From: Natrialba sp. SSL1
Lineage (GTDB): Archaea; Halobacteriota; Halobacteria; Halobacteriales; Natrialbaceae
Assembly: GCF_001861355.1 (NCBI RefSeq)
Contig: NZ_MASN01000001.1
Span: 186,001 to 250,000, forward strand
DNA length: 64,000 bases
Reading direction: 5' to 3'
A model generated the notes under the pieces. That model ran no database searches. It was given only the letters and a program-made list of their open reading frames with translations, and was not told the origin of the DNA. The stretch's first letter is position 1; each line of letters begins with the position of its first letter. A program made the translations under genes and the position numbers. Below, piece by piece: positions 54,288 to 63,202 of this stretch.

Positions 54288-55784
54288 ATGACTGACGCTG
54301 ATGAGCGAGACGACGAGCAGCCACGTGACATCGAGTCTACTGCCGATCGGACTGGGGCCGGCGAGGAGACGCCATCACCGGAGGAGGTGACCGACACCGG
54401 TGAACTGTTCCATCCGCTCGGGGAGGACGTCCAGACCGACTTCCGGGATATGCTCGAGGACACCGAGTACGACGCAGATCTCGGGATGGAGATGGCTCGA
54501 GACGCGATGCGGCTCACGAAAGGCGAACTCTCCGAGGAGGAGTTCTACGACCGCTACCACGAGGACGTGGTCGAGGAGTTCGGCGAGGACGACCGGCCGA
54601 TGGCCGAACGAATCGAAGAAGCCCGAGAGAACGGCACCCTCGACGATGCGCTGTCACGGTTTGGCACGGATGACGAATCCCGTCGCGATGTGATCAAGAA
54701 GATGGGCGTCGGCGCGGGTGCGTTCGGGCTTACAGCCTGGGGTGCGACCAACGGTGACGAGCGCGAGCCAGCCATCGGTGCGGCACAGGACGACAACGGC
54801 GACGAAAACGGTGCAGACGGGGACGGAGACGGGATTCAGTGGGGAATGGTTCTCGACCTCGAGACGTGCGACGGCTGTCTCTCCTGTGTCGTCGCCTGCA
54901 ACGACGAGCACAACTGGGACGAGGGCGCGAACTGGATGTACATCCTCGCTTACGAGGATGGGACCGTCGAATCGCCGGACGAAGAGGAGTTCGACGACAC
55001 GCGTGATTTCAACTACCTGATTCGGCCGTGCCAGCACTGCACCGACGCTCCCTGCGAGAAGGTCTGTCCGACGACGGCGCGTCACACCCGCGAGAACGGC
55101 GGCCTCGTTCTCACGGATTACGACATCTGTATCGGCTGTCGGTACTGTCAGGTCGCCTGCCCCTACGGCGTGAACTACTTCCAGTGGGAAACCCCCGACA
55201 CCGAAGCGCCATCGGAGGAACTCGAGGAGGACATGATGTTCGACGAGCGGGGTCGCTGGGTGAGCGGGCGCGGCCCACGCGGCGTCATGGAGAAGTGCAT
55301 CTTCGACCCGGCCCGGCAGGACGGGCAGATGGGCGAGGATATGGTGGGGACGACCGCCTGCGAGGACGCCTGCCCGCCGGGTGCGATCCAGTTTGGGGAC
55401 ATGAACGATCCCGAGAGCGATCCCCAGCAGTACATCCAGAACGTACCGCTCGCGAGGGCACAGGAACACGATCCCGACGACGAAGAGCTTCAGGAGGCCA
55501 TCGCAATCGTCGAGGGTGAAGAGGAGGGTGCCGACGAGGATGATGACGATGGCATGACCGAGGAGGACGCGATCCGACTGCTTCGCGGCGAGTACGGCGA
55601 CAACGACTCCTCGTTCAAGCTGTTAGAGGAGTTTGGGACCAATCCGAACGTCATCTACCTCGGCAACGAGCCAGGACCCAACGCCGAGCAAGTTCCCGGA
55701 CCGGTCGCCTACGAAGACGTTGGGCAGATCAACAACCGGATGGAGGTCACCGACGAGCGGACATTGGATGGCCTCGAACTCTGA
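54288..55784 (+). CDS. Orphan four-cluster Fe-S protein with N-terminal domain
   Basis: The protein has 498 aa. Residues 130-160 hold an internal Tat-like motif (SRRDVIKKMGVGAGAFGLTA) that follows an acidic N-terminal domain of about 125 residues. The C-terminal half is a DMSO-reductase-type beta subunit with cysteine sets CDGCLSCVVAC, CQHCTDAPCEKVCP, CIGCRYCQVACP and a fourth split between MEKCIFD and CEDACPPGA, enough for four clusters. No catalytic molybdoprotein or NrfD-type anchor is near. The start is fixed by GGAGGTGA at 54271-54278. It presumably moves electrons at the membrane; partner unknown. Confidence 0.82.
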   Translation: MTDADERDDEQPRDIESTADRTGAGEETPSPEEVTDTGELFHPLGEDVQTDFRDMLEDTEYDADLGMEMARDAMRLTKGELSEEEFYDRYHEDVVEEFGEDDRPMAERIEEARENGTLDDALSRFGTDDESRRDVIKKMGVGAGAFGLTAWGATNGDEREPAIGAAQDDNGDENGADGDGDGIQWGMVLDLETCDGCLSCVVACNDEHNWDEGANWMYILAYEDGTVESPDEEEFDDTRDFNYLIRPCQHCTDAPCEKVCPTTARHTRENGGLVLTDYDICIGCRYCQVACPYGVNYFQWETPDTEAPSEELEEDMMFDERGRWVSGRGPRGVMEKCIFDPARQDGQMGEDMVGTTACEDACPPGAIQFGDMNDPESDPQQYIQNVPLARAQEHDPDDEELQEAIAIVEGEEEGADEDDDDGMTEEDAIRLLRGEYGDNDSSFKLLEEFGTNPNVIYLGNEPGPNAEQVPGPVAYEDVGQINNRMEVTDERTLDGLEL

Positions 55785-55871
55785 GGCACTGGGTGACCGT
55801 CTCCGTTCCCTTCTTCTCTCCCAGTCGCTCGGACTCGTGGCGTTCATAATGATTCACTCGTAGGGATTCGT

Positions 55872-56075
55872 ATGAACTCTCGTGGCCGCCTTTTCGTCGG
55901 CCTCCTCTGGCTCGGTGTTGCTGGTTTGATGGCGACGACAATCCTCGTCGAACCCGGCTTTTCGGCATCGGCGAGCGAACTCGCTCGACTGTTCGTAGTT
56001 GCACTCGCGCTCTTCTTGGCCGTTGTCTACCTGTTCGATCCGTGGGGTGTGCTGAGCCGGCAACCGTTCCATTGA
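55872..56075 (+). CDS. Small (67-aa) two-helix membrane protein
   Basis: The frame starts ATG 55872 (MNSRGRLFVGLLWLGVAGLM) and has two hydrophobic segments (about 7-24 and 37-55) with a polar loop. It is 87 nt after the Fe-S gene in the same direction and converges with leuA. It could anchor the Fe-S protein, but nothing proves it. No family recognised. Confidence 0.55.
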   Translation: MNSRGRLFVGLLWLGVAGLMATTILVEPGFSASASELARLFVVALALFLAVVYLFDPWGVLSRQPFH

Positions 56076-56111
56076 GACCGAGATTGGCCAACACTGACGA
56101 CTCCGTCTCGC

Positions 56112-57647
56112 TCAGTCGTCTGCCGGCGCGAGCGGCCGCTGATCGACTGCAAGCAACCGATCGAGCGCATCGACCATCGCCTCGACGCTCGCTCGCGTGA
56201 TGTCCGCCTCGCTGCGGGCAACCGTCACCGAGCGATCGTTTCGCACCATCGTTACCTCGACAGTGACAACTGCATCCGTTCCGCCCGTCACCGCGTCGAC
56301 GTGGTAGGACTCGAGTTCGGCGTCGGCTGAGGAGCCAAGCGCCTCCCGGATCGCGGAGACGGCCGCGTCGACGGGACCTGAGCCAGTGCCGCTCGCGACC
56401 CGTTCCTCGCCGTCGACATCGAGACGGATGCTGGCCGTTGGGACGGCCCCACCGCTCGTCGCTGTCAGGTCGAGCAGGTCGACGACGCGCTCGCGGTCGT
56501 CGCCAGTCACGTCCTCGGCGATGGCGAGCAGGTCGGCGTCGGTAACGCGTCGGCCGCGGTCGCCGAGTTCGGTAACCCGCGTTGCGATTTCTGCCACTTC
56601 GTCGTCGCCGGCCTCAACGTCGTGCTCCTCGAGTGTGGCTGCGACGCCGGCCCGGCCAGTGTGCTTGCCGAGGGCGAGGCGGCGCTCGCGGCCGACGGTT
56701 TCGGGCGCGTAGGGCTCGTACATCTTGTCGTCTTTGAGGGTCCCGTCCGTGTGGATGCCGCTCTCATGGGTGAACGCGTTCTCGCCGATGACGGCCTTGT
56801 TCGGCGGGAGGTCGACACCGGTCGCCCGCGAGACGCGCTGTGCGAGGCCGTACAGCGACTCGAGGTCGGCGGTCTCCACGTCGTACACGTGCGACAGCGC
56901 GATGGCGACCTCCTCGAGTGCGACGTTGCCGGCGCGCTCGCCGAGGCCGTTGACCGTACAGTGGACGAGGTCCGCGCCGGCCGAGACGGCGGCGAGCGCG
57001 TTCGCCACGCCGAGGCCGAGGTCGTCGTGCGTGTGCGCGCTGACCGGCCCGAGTTCGGCGAGCCGGGAGACGGCCGCCGTCGTGTGTTCCGGGCCGGTGT
57101 GGCCGACCGTGTCGGCGAAACAGAACCGATCCGCACCCGCCTCGAACGAGGTTTCGGCGAGCTCCGCGAGGTAGTCGAGATCCGCGCGGGAACCGTCCTC
57201 ACCGATCACCTCGACCCAGAGGTCGTGCTCGGTTGCGTACTCGACCAGTTCGGCCGTCGTCGCGAGGTTATCCTCGCGTGAGGTGCCGACCTTCCCCTCG
57301 ACGTGGCGGTCACTCGAGGGCACGACGATGTGAACGCCGTCGACGCCGCACTCGAGTGCCTTGTCGACGTCGGCGCGGATGCCGCGACAGAAGCTGGTGA
57401 CGAGCGCGTCGAGGTCGAGGTCGGTGACGCGGGAGATGGCGCGGCGTTCGCCGGCACCGGTGCAGGCGCTACCGGCTTCGATGACGCTGACGCCGGCGTG
57501 CTCGAGGGAACGGGCGAGTTCGACCTTTTCGTCGGGCGAGAGCGAGACGCCGGGGGCCTGTTCGCCGTCGCGGAGGGTGGTATCGAGGAGTTGAACGGTG
57601 CGGTCTGGATCGATCGTCTGGTCGGGGGTTGGGGTTTGTGAGTGCAT
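56112..57647 (-). CDS. leuA: 2-isopropylmalate/(R)-citramalate synthase
   Basis: This 511-aa enzyme has the DRE-TIM metallolyase start LLDTTLRDGEQAPGVSLSPD, metal ligands in AHTHDDLGLGVANALAA, GLGERAGNVALEEVA and HESGIHTDG, and the C-terminal LeuA regulatory dimer domain (about 380-500). It condenses acetyl-CoA with 2-oxoisovalerate (leucine) or pyruvate (citramalate, isoleucine route); these are not separable by eye. ATG 57647 is the only start: the frame continues open upstream but has no start codon. A long leader precedes it. Confidence 0.9.
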   Translation of the reverse strand: MHSQTPTPDQTIDPDRTVQLLDTTLRDGEQAPGVSLSPDEKVELARSLEHAGVSVIEAGSACTGAGERRAISRVTDLDLDALVTSFCRGIRADVDKALECGVDGVHIVVPSSDRHVEGKVGTSREDNLATTAELVEYATEHDLWVEVIGEDGSRADLDYLAELAETSFEAGADRFCFADTVGHTGPEHTTAAVSRLAELGPVSAHTHDDLGLGVANALAAVSAGADLVHCTVNGLGERAGNVALEEVAIALSHVYDVETADLESLYGLAQRVSRATGVDLPPNKAVIGENAFTHESGIHTDGTLKDDKMYEPYAPETVGRERRLALGKHTGRAGVAATLEEHDVEAGDDEVAEIATRVTELGDRGRRVTDADLLAIAEDVTGDDRERVVDLLDLTATSGGAVPTASIRLDVDGEERVASGTGSGPVDAAVSAIREALGSSADAELESYHVDAVTGGTDAVVTVEVTMVRNDRSVTVARSEADITRASVEAMVDALDRLLAVDQRPLAPADD

Positions 57648-58079
57648 TGGTGTGGTGGTGTCTGTGGGTGTTGGCCTGGCTGTGGCTGTGGTTGTGTCCG
57701 AGGCCGTAGCTGCGGTCGTGTTCGTCTCTGTTGGTCCGTCGCTGTCGGCGTCGTCGCCGGTGCTAGCGCTGGCGTCGTTGGCAGCGCTGGCAGCGTCGGA
57801 CCCAGTATCAGTTACTGTCGATGCAGATGAAACAGAAGCAGTGGCAGCGTCAGTTTCAGGAGCAATCTCAGTCTCAGTACTATCGCGAAGGACCGAGGCA
57901 AGACTACGTGTGCCGTATAATTTCGCGTCCAGCCGGATCGCTCCGACTTCCTCTATCCTCCGGCGATGAGACCGTATCAGAATCTCGTGCCATTGTACCT
58001 CGGTCTACTGTGACACACCGTCTTAAGCACGTCGGCGACGGTACTTTCTGCGCTGTCGCCTCAACCAGTTTGCACGACG
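57648..58079 (-). promoter_or_regulatory. Gene-free leader and promoter region of leuA
   Basis: On the minus strand a TATA-like AAATTATAC lies near 57924-57916, giving a predicted leader of about 240 nt. The leader is A/C-rich close to the ATG. The leuA frame stays open without a start codon up to a stop near 58005 and would encode Thr/Ala/Asp/Ser-rich sequence. No hairpin stands out. An opposite-strand frame here looks like a shadow. Confidence 0.5.
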
Positions 58080-58448
58080 TTAGCTCTCGATCAACGCAAT
58101 CTCGTCACCCGGCTCGACGCCAGCCGCAGCGCCGGCGGGTAACTCGAGTATCGTGTCTGCATGTTCACGGGCGAAGCCACGCCACGGTTTGAGTTGCTCG
58201 ACGCGCTGGACGACGCCGTCGGCGACCCAGATGACATCGAGCGGGACGAAGACGAACAGCATGTGGACATCGCGGATGCTCGCGTCATCGAAGCGGAAGG
58301 CGAGCGCGAAGTTCTCGGGGAGCGAGCGCCGGAACATGAGCCCGCGGGTCTGTGCGAGCAGGGAGTCTGCGAGGTCGATCTGGGTGGCGAGCGTCGTCCG
58401 GTCGTCTGGGGATGCAACTGAGCCGTCGGCGGCGTGAACGAGGCGCAC
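58080..58448 (-). CDS. DUF192 family protein
   Basis: This 122-aa protein is started at GTG 58448 (MRLVHAADGSVASPDDRTTL), which fits family N-termini better than a TTG nine codons earlier. DUF192 signatures are LAQTRGLMFRRSLPENFALA, DVHMLFVFVPLDVIWV and LELPAGAAAGVEPGDEI. The function is unknown; related bacterial proteins are secreted, but this one has no signal peptide. Confidence 0.8.
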   Translation of the reverse strand: MRLVHAADGSVASPDDRTTLATQIDLADSLLAQTRGLMFRRSLPENFALAFRFDDASIRDVHMLFVFVPLDVIWVADGVVQRVEQLKPWRGFAREHADTILELPAGAAAGVEPGDEIALIES

Positions 58449-58586
58449 GACTGGGCGTCGGCGTGCGACGAGCAAAAAGACTGTTAAAACGGCGGCTGCT
58501 GACTGTTGGCCGTCATCTCCAGCGGCCGCTGGCTGTGGTCCGTCCTATCCGTGGCCGTTGGTGGAGCTATGAGGTGACGGAGACCG

Positions 58587-61145
58587 TTATTCCGCTTGAT
58601 CGCCGGTGAATTCGAAGACGTCGGCTTCGGCGTCAGTGTCTTCGTCGCTGTTGGCAGTGGTTTCTTCGTCGCCGCTGCCTTCGCCATCTTCGGTATCGTC
58701 GGTATCGTCGCTGCCGTCCGTCATGCCAGCGGATTCAGACGTAATGGCGCTTTCACCCTCACCAGCTACCGTCGCATCGAGCAACGCCGCATCTTCGGTG
58801 TCTGCAGCCGCGTCGGTCTCGAATCGGTCGAGTGCAGCCGAAAGCGTCGTCGCCTGCTGGCTCAGTTGCTGGGCCGAGCCGGTCACTTCCGTCAGCGCGC
58901 TCGTCTGCTCCTCGGCGGCCGCGGCGACCGTCTCGGCCTCCGCGGTCGTCTCCTCGGAAATCGAGGCGACTTTGTCGACCATCGCAACGACCTCCTGGGT
59001 CGAGGCCGCCTGCTGCTCCGTCGCCGCCGAAATCTCCTGCACGCCGTCGTTCGTCTCCTGGGCGTACGTGGCGATCTCTTCGAGGTCGTCGACGACAGTC
59101 GTCACGAGGTCGTTCACGCGCTCGATTTCGTCGGTCGTCTGGTCGACTTCCGTCGCAGAGCGCGCCGTCTGGGACTCGACCGCCTCGAGTCGCTCGTCGA
59201 TCTGCTCTGCGGCCTCCTTGACGTCCTGGGAGAGTTCCTTGACCTCCTCGGCAACCGTGCTGAAGCCGCCCGTATCGCCGTCGCTTGCCGAGCGCGAGGC
59301 CTCGATGGAGGCGTTCAGCGCGAGCATATTCGTCTGCGCCGCAATCTCGGTAATCGTCTCCGTGAGTTCTGCAATCTGGTCGACCTGCGTCTCGAGTTCC
59401 TCGAACTCCTCGACGACCGCCTGGTGTTCGTCTTCGAGATCCTCACAGGCGTCGATCGCTTCCTGTGCGGTGTCGCTGCCGTCGCGGCTCGTGGTGGCCG
59501 TCCGCTCGGCGAGCGTCGCGACCTGACTCGAGGAGGCCGCGATTTCCTCGGTCGTCGTCGAGAGCGTGTTGAGTTCGCTGTCGATCGACTGCAGCGACTG
59601 ATGCTGGCGGTCCGCACCGTCGGAGATCTCCTGCACCGAAGTGCTGACCTCCGCGCTCGCAGTCTGGACCTCCTCGCTGGAGGCGGTCACTTGCTCGGAC
59701 GCCGTAGCCACGTCGGTCGCGAACTGCGAGAGTTGGTCGACGGTCGTCTCGAGTTCCCCGAGCATCTCGTTGAACTCGGTGGCGATGTCGGCCATCGCCT
59801 CGTTCTCGCTTTCGGGGTCCATGCGAGTAGTGAGGTCGCCGTCGGCTGCGGCCTGCATCACCGTGCTGTACTCGTCTGCTTTCTGCTCGAGATGGGTGTT
59901 GATGCGGTTGACCCGCTCGCGCTCGGCTTCGGCCTCGTCACGCGCGTCTTCGGCCTCCTGAATCGTGTTCTTGAGTTCAACGCGCATGGAGTCGAACCCG
60001 TCGTAGAGCTGGCCGATGTTGTCGATCCGGTTGCTCTCGAGTTCGACGTCGAGATCACCGGCTTCCATCTGCCGTGCCTTCTCTGTCAGGCGATCGATCG
60101 AGGCGGCGGTGTTGCGCCCGATGATAGCCCCGAGGACGGCGATGATGAGCACGCTGGCGAGCGTGATCAGCGCGCCGAACTGGCCGATCGAGTCGACGAC
60201 GCCGAGGGCCTGGTCCTCAGTGGTGTGGACGAGAACGGTCCAGTCCTCACCGGTCGTGTAGTAGCCGACGACGTAGCCGCCCGGTGAGAAGTCGTACGGC
60301 TCCTGCTGGAGTGCGTCGGTCGGTGCCTCATCGAAGCGGAGGGCACCGAGTGAGTTCTCCTCGGCCGTGTCGAGGAGTTCCGCGTTGCCGTATGTCTCGC
60401 CGAACGAGACGTTGTCCGGATCGCTGCCGTAGCCGAGGTAGGCGTCGTCCGCGATGATCTGTCCCTCGTCGTCGACGATTGTGACGACGGTTTCAGACTG
60501 CCAGACGGTCGGCGAGTTCGACGAGCGGTCGGCCAGATCGAACGTCAGCACGACCGCCCGATCAGTCCCGGGAATGCCGACATAGTACGAGCGAACGGGC
60601 CGCTCATCGAACACGAGCGAAACATCGTCCTCGATCAGGTACGGATCAGTCCGCTGGACCGCGTAGGCCGAGGCCGACTCGAGTTCGTCCGTTTCTGGGA
60701 ACGCGAGTTCCTCGAGGGACTCCGCACCACCGGTACCCGCGAGAATGTCACCAGAGTCGGTGCTGGTGTCGACGTACAGTGCATTTACTCGGGTGTTTTC
60801 GGGGAGTTCGCTGTAGACATCCTCGAGATAGCCGTCTATCGCCGCAAGATCCTCGCCATCACCGCCCTGTCCCTCGTCTTGAACGGCCGAGAAGATGGGT
60901 GCCTGTGCGGTCGAGAGCAAGAGTTGGTCGTTTCGGTCGTTCCAGTTCTCGATTTCGGTGGCCTCCTGGACGGCCTGGTCCTGTTGTTCGTTGAGGACCG
61001 TCTGCTCGACGGTGTCGGTGATCATCGACGTCTCGACGATGCCGATGGCACCGACTGAGAGTCCGATGACGAGCAGTACAATGCCAAACTTGAGCGCGTA
61101 TCGTCGCCTGATAAATGACGGGACGAGTCGCCGTAATCTACTCAT
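58587..61145 (-). CDS. Methyl-accepting chemotaxis transducer
   Basis: This 852-aa transducer has TM1 (about residues 18-40), an extracellular dCache-like domain (about 45-300), TM2 (about 318-342), two HAMP-like linkers (GRNTAASIDRLTEKARQMEA and AAADGDLTTRM) and a signalling domain with the hairpin tip ITEIAAQTNMLALNASIEAS. The tail after about residue 780 is acidic. It signals to CheA/CheW; none is in the window. The dCache domain suggests a small-molecule ligand, unidentified. Confidence 0.92.
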   Translation of the reverse strand: MSRLRRLVPSFIRRRYALKFGIVLLVIGLSVGAIGIVETSMITDTVEQTVLNEQQDQAVQEATEIENWNDRNDQLLLSTAQAPIFSAVQDEGQGGDGEDLAAIDGYLEDVYSELPENTRVNALYVDTSTDSGDILAGTGGAESLEELAFPETDELESASAYAVQRTDPYLIEDDVSLVFDERPVRSYYVGIPGTDRAVVLTFDLADRSSNSPTVWQSETVVTIVDDEGQIIADDAYLGYGSDPDNVSFGETYGNAELLDTAEENSLGALRFDEAPTDALQQEPYDFSPGGYVVGYYTTGEDWTVLVHTTEDQALGVVDSIGQFGALITLASVLIIAVLGAIIGRNTAASIDRLTEKARQMEAGDLDVELESNRIDNIGQLYDGFDSMRVELKNTIQEAEDARDEAEAERERVNRINTHLEQKADEYSTVMQAAADGDLTTRMDPESENEAMADIATEFNEMLGELETTVDQLSQFATDVATASEQVTASSEEVQTASAEVSTSVQEISDGADRQHQSLQSIDSELNTLSTTTEEIAASSSQVATLAERTATTSRDGSDTAQEAIDACEDLEDEHQAVVEEFEELETQVDQIAELTETITEIAAQTNMLALNASIEASRSASDGDTGGFSTVAEEVKELSQDVKEAAEQIDERLEAVESQTARSATEVDQTTDEIERVNDLVTTVVDDLEEIATYAQETNDGVQEISAATEQQAASTQEVVAMVDKVASISEETTAEAETVAAAAEEQTSALTEVTGSAQQLSQQATTLSAALDRFETDAAADTEDAALLDATVAGEGESAITSESAGMTDGSDDTDDTEDGEGSGDEETTANSDEDTDAEADVFEFTGDQAE

Positions 61146-61288
61146 TGTGCACCCCTTCTTCTAACAATTCTTATGTCTGACGAAGCTACTGTCTGTAGAT
61201 ATGATATGTGTTCGCACTCACCGTTCGACACGTCCCCACGTGGCCTCCGGTGGCTTCAAACCGATTGCAACCCTCTAATGCAGTGAGA

Positions 61289-61840
61289 ATGGAGCGAACA
61301 CCAAACGGCACTCCCGTCGGTGTCGACGACCCCTACGAGTTCGTGGGTGTCTGTGACTACCTTACCGGTGAGGGGACGTGTCGGTACGCTTTTAATCACT
61401 ACGAGCACGATCCCGAGTTCGCCCGCGAGCGCGCACAGGAGGACTACGAGTGCCCGATCGTCGACCCTGAGACGGACGATACCTGGGCGGACTGTCCGCA
61501 CTTTCGTGCGCGAAACAAAGAGCGCGAGTGCGTCCGCTGTGGCCTCGCCGAAAAGCGCCTCGCTCACGACGACGAGCGACCACTACTCGAGGAACACCAC
61601 CTGTCCTACGCCCGCGACGGCGAGACGCTCTCCCACGAGATTACGATCTACCTCTGTCGGTGGTGTCACGCGAAAGTCCACAACTCCTGGGCGCGGATCA
61701 CCGACGACGCCGCGCCGGACCCCGAGGCGCTGGCCGAACTCGAAGGTCGACGCAGCCAGGAACTCGAGGAGTTGAGCTTCGAGTCAGCAGCGGAGCGATA
61801 CGACCGAGACGAACGAAACGATCGAGGCGAGGGCGGTTAG
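61289..61840 (+). CDS. DUF7097-type protein with HNH-like zinc motif
   Basis: This 183-aa protein contains ERECVRCGLAEKRL, LEEHHLSYARDGET and IYLCRWCHAKVHNS, a C-x2-C ... HH ... C-x2-C-H pattern like that of HNH endonucleases or treble-clef zinc proteins. An upstream part has further Cys/His residues (CDYLTGEGTCRYAFNH, CPHFRAR). ATG 61289 is the first good start. The next gene is convergent and overlaps by 4 nt. Nuclease activity is unproven. Confidence 0.7.
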   Translation: MERTPNGTPVGVDDPYEFVGVCDYLTGEGTCRYAFNHYEHDPEFARERAQEDYECPIVDPETDDTWADCPHFRARNKERECVRCGLAEKRLAHDDERPLLEEHHLSYARDGETLSHEITIYLCRWCHAKVHNSWARITDDAAPDPEALAELEGRRSQELEELSFESAAERYDRDERNDRGEGG

Positions 61841-62034
61841 TCGAGAATATCGCCGACGCGACGCGGTTCGCCCTGCAGGTTCGGCTGGTCGGCGACGATT
61901 TTGAGGACCTCGTGGTCTGTGACGTCGTAGTAGGATTTCTCCGTCGCTTCCTCGATGAGTTCTCGTTCGAGGCGAAATTCGGTGCCTTCGTAGACGACCT
62001 CGACGCCGTCGTCGTCGAACGCGAGCGTTGTCAT
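61837..62034 (-). CDS. DUF5800 family small protein
   Basis: This 65-aa acidic protein starts at ATG 62034 (MTTLAFDDDGVEVVYEGTEF) and continues LERELIEEATEKSYYDVTDH. It is a conserved haloarchaeal family of unknown function, probably soluble. Its end overlaps the convergent DUF7097 gene by 4 nt. Longer frames upstream are not credible. Confidence 0.75.
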   Translation of the reverse strand: MTTLAFDDDGVEVVYEGTEFRLERELIEEATEKSYYDVTDHEVLKIVADQPNLQGEPRRVGDILD

Positions 62035-62159
62035 GATCTGCCCTATGCCGTGGGGGGTGTAAAAGGAACCGGACCGACGGCCTCCGGTTCGTACTGCCAG
62101 TCCGCCTCGGAGTGATGGCACACAGACAGGAGTCAGACGGGCGGCAGACGACGCGCGAG

Positions 62160-62166
62160 GTTTATT
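62160..62166 (+). promoter_or_regulatory. TATA-like box deciding the start of the bactofilin-like gene
   Basis: TTTATTA lies 21-27 nt upstream of GTG 62187. With normal archaeal spacing transcription starts at or near that codon, so the in-frame ATG at 62112, upstream of the box, would not be used. Confidence 0.5.
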
Positions 62167-62186
62167 ACCGGCCACCCATATTGGAT

Positions 62187-63056
62187 GTGAGTGTGGCCGG
62201 ACATAGGGATCCGCTCGACGAACTCGTCGTCCCTGACGGGACCGAAGCCAAGGAAGTCGCCCTCGAGACCGACGGAGACGTGCTTATCGGGAGTCGCTCG
62301 ACGATCGAGTTCGGCGTGCGCGGACGCAACGTGCTCGCCGGCGAAAACGTCACCGTCGAAGGCGAGATCGAAGCCGAAGGCGACTGCCGACTCGACATGT
62401 GGTGTGACGTTGCGGAGAACGTCCTCGTCGGACAGGACGCCTACATCGGCGAGCGGGTCCACATCGCCGGCGAACTGAAGGTTGCAGGCGACCTGGACAT
62501 CGGCGACGACGTCGACATCGAGGAGGGCTTCGAAGCCAACGGCTGGATCGTCATCCGAAATCCGATGCCGACGATCGTCCTCATGTTCGTCTACCTCAAA
62601 CACCTGCTTTTGATCGGCGAAGAGGATACCGCCCAGCGACTCATCTCGGAACTCGTCGACGGAGACGACGACGAGGACGACCCCGAGACCGACCCGCTCG
62701 TCATCCCGCGCAACGCGACCGTCGGCGACGACGCCTGGCGCGTCTCGACGCCCGCAACGCTCGGTGACGACTGTCGACTCCACGGCAACGTCCGCGCCGA
62801 AACGATCGACGTTGGCAGCAACTGCAACGTGTTCGGCAGCCTGCGCGCCCGCGGCGACGTCACCGTCGGCGAAGAAACACGCATCCACGGCGACCTGACG
62901 ACCCGCGACGGCGACGTGGTACTCACCAACGACGCGCGGGTGCTCGGCGATGTCTCCTGTGCCAACCTCGAACTCGGCCCCGGTGCCGAAATCGACGGCA
63001 CGATTCGCGCCGACGGCGAGATCACGATGGACACTGGCGAACGCGAACTCGAGTAA
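62187..63056 (+). CDS. Polymer-forming cytoskeletal (bactofilin-like) protein
   Basis: The 289-aa product consists of beta-helix-like repeats with regular G-D-V spacing (NVLAGENVTVEGEIEAEGDC, GELKVAGDLDIGDDVDIEEG, RGDVTVGEETRIHGDLTTRD). A hydrophobic segment NPMPTIVLMFVYLKHLLLIG interrupts the repeats and may touch the membrane. Bactofilins build filaments; a haloarchaeal role in cell shape has been proposed for relatives. The GTG start was chosen from the TATA box at 62160. Confidence 0.75.
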   Translation: MSVAGHRDPLDELVVPDGTEAKEVALETDGDVLIGSRSTIEFGVRGRNVLAGENVTVEGEIEAEGDCRLDMWCDVAENVLVGQDAYIGERVHIAGELKVAGDLDIGDDVDIEEGFEANGWIVIRNPMPTIVLMFVYLKHLLLIGEEDTAQRLISELVDGDDDEDDPETDPLVIPRNATVGDDAWRVSTPATLGDDCRLHGNVRAETIDVGSNCNVFGSLRARGDVTVGEETRIHGDLTTRDGDVVLTNDARVLGDVSCANLELGPGAEIDGTIRADGEITMDTGERELE

Positions 63057-63202
63057 GGTCCGTCCAGCCAGCCTGGATTCTCCAGCCCGCGGTCGACGGA
63101 CTGTCTCGCAGACGGATTCTCACCCCCAGTCTTAATAGCAGCACTGTGGATACGCGAGATGAGCATGCGAATGACAATCATACAACAGAGACGGAGGCGC
63201 GT

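Noticed and set aside
57598-57969. A plus-strand frame of 123 codons across the leuA leader
   Set aside because: It arises from the GT-rich tract, overlaps leuA and resembles no protein; its Val/Ala/Ser pattern reflects the repeat.
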